NCBI GenBank assembly: GCA_018651345.1
Contig: JABIEF010000073.1
Coordinates: 62,001 to 126,000, forward strand
DNA from: Rhodobiaceae bacterium
GTDB lineage: Bacteria > Pseudomonadota > Alphaproteobacteria > Rhizobiales > TMED25
DNA length: 64,000 bases
Direction: 5' to 3'
Positions 62,966 through 64,000 of the stretch are shown one piece after another; position 1 is the first letter of the stretch, and the number at the start of each line of letters is the position of its first letter. The notes beneath the pieces were generated by a model, which was given only the letters and a program-made list of their open reading frames with translations, searched no databases and had not been told where the DNA came from. A program made the translations under genes and the position numbers.

Positions 62966-63676
62966 ATGAATACATCAAGTAAAATATATAATACCACAAA
63001 AGAGGCTCTTAGCGGCGTGCTTTTTGATGGTATGATTATTTTATCAGGTGGCTTTGGTGTTGTTGGCATTCCAGAAAACCTAACACTTGCAATAAGAGAT
63101 AGTAAAATAAAAAATTTAACTGTTGTTTCTAATAATTGCGGCGTCGATAGCTTTGGCCTAGGGTTACTATTAGAAACAAGGCAAATTAAAAAAATGATTT
63201 CTTCTTATGTTGGTGAAAATAAATTATTTGCAGAGCAGTACTTAAATGGAGAAATAGAACTAGAATTCTCTCCCCAAGGAACACTCGCCGAAAGATGTCG
63301 GGCTGGTGGAGCTGGAATACCAGCTTTTTATACAAAAACTGGTGTAGGGACTATTGTAGCGGAAAATAAGGAAATAAAAAATATTGAAGGTGTTGATTAT
63401 TTAATGGAGAAAGCAATAATTGGAGATCTTTCGATAATTAAGGCTTGGAAGTCTGATACCAGCGGAAATTTGATATTCAGAAAAACTGCAAGAAACTTTA
63501 ATCCACCGTTTGCTAAAGCAGGAAAAATATGCGTTGTTGAGGTTGAAGAGATTGTTGAAACAGGTTCTCTAGACTCAGATCACATACATTTACCAGGAAT
63601 TTATGTTGATAGGATTATCAAATGCAGCTCTTACGAGAAAAAGATAGAAAACCTTACTACAAGCGTTGGAAAATAA
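62966..63676 (+). CDS. 3-oxoacid (succinyl-CoA:acetoacetate-type) CoA-transferase subunit A
   Basis: LSGGFGVVGIPENLTLAI; VSNNCGVDSFGLGLLL; FSPQGTLAERCRAGGAGIPAFYTKTGVGT. Confidence 0.95.
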   Translation: MNTSSKIYNTTKEALSGVLFDGMIILSGGFGVVGIPENLTLAIRDSKIKNLTVVSNNCGVDSFGLGLLLETRQIKKMISSYVGENKLFAEQYLNGEIELEFSPQGTLAERCRAGGAGIPAFYTKTGVGTIVAENKEIKNIEGVDYLMEKAIIGDLSIIKAWKSDTSGNLIFRKTARNFNPPFAKAGKICVVEVEEIVETGSLDSDHIHLPGIYVDRIIKCSSYEKKIENLTTSVGK

Positions 63677-63697
63677 TAATAAAATATTAAGGAGCGA

Positions 63698-64000
63698 ATG
63701 ATGGCTTGGTCTCGAGAAGATATGTGTAAAAGGGCCTCATTAGAATTAAAAAACGGGTTTTATTGTAACCTTGGAATTGGAATGCCTACTATGGTAGCTA
63801 ACTACATTCCAGAAAACGTAAATGTCACTTTGCATTCAGAAAATGGGATGCTTGGAATTGGTCCGTTCCCTCTGCTATCAGAAGTTGATCCAGATATCAT
63901 TAATGCAGGAAAACAAACAATTACGGAATTACCAGAATCATCTTATTTTGATAGCTCTGAATCATTTGCAATGATTCGAGGCGGTCATATAGACCTTTCA
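63698..64000 (+). CDS. 3-oxoacid CoA-transferase subunit B, 3' end truncated by window
   Basis: [62 protein letters not shown] catalytic motif; GGAG upstream; runs off the window. The start could instead be 63701. Confidence 0.93.
   Translation, partial: MMAWSREDMCKRASLELKNGFYCNLGIGMPTMVANYIPENVNVTLHSENGMLGIGPFPLLSEVDPDIINAGKQTITELPESSYFDSSESFAMIRGGHIDLS

Overview
This 64-kb window is AT-rich, gene-dense bacterial chromosome. Gene content and order look like a streamlined alphaproteobacterium: ccrM-type GANTC methyltransferase, IalB, DUF2093, DUF3035, split atpF'/atpF, and a ctaC-ctaD-ctaB-small ORF-ctaG-ctaE-DUF983-surf1-thrC-M16-GNAT block. Nearly all of it is core metabolism and information processing. 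Clusters seen: nadC, ppdK, glyQS; rnhB-ccrM, mutY, DUF721, dsbA-like, smc, atpI-B-E-F'-F; ispH-thrB-rnhA; cytochrome oxidase; ubiA/waaA/lpxK; purD/tadA/rsuA-family/rsmD; lspA/ileS/ribF; groESL with a CIRCE operator; hisG-hisZ-hisS; moaA; and scoAB cut by the window end. I found no CRISPR array, prophage, transposase, rRNA or tRNA, and no convincing new multi-gene system. The observations most worth checking are small: (1) ispE has no ATG/GTG/TTG start upstream of its conserved N-terminus and probably starts at ATT; (2) a 51-aa membrane ORF between ctaB and ctaG is missing from the ORF track; (3) groESL has a perfectly palindromic but symmetrically altered CIRCE; (4) a strong stem-loop lies between atpE and atpF'; (5) a 7-codon uORF resembling the AtpI N-terminus overlaps the atpI start by ATGA; (6) an intrinsic terminator on the minus strand lies beyond a plus-strand gene, implying antisense transcription; (7) a family-4-like UDG has a diverged motif A. 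All annotations come from reading the sequence and recalling protein families; no searches were run.
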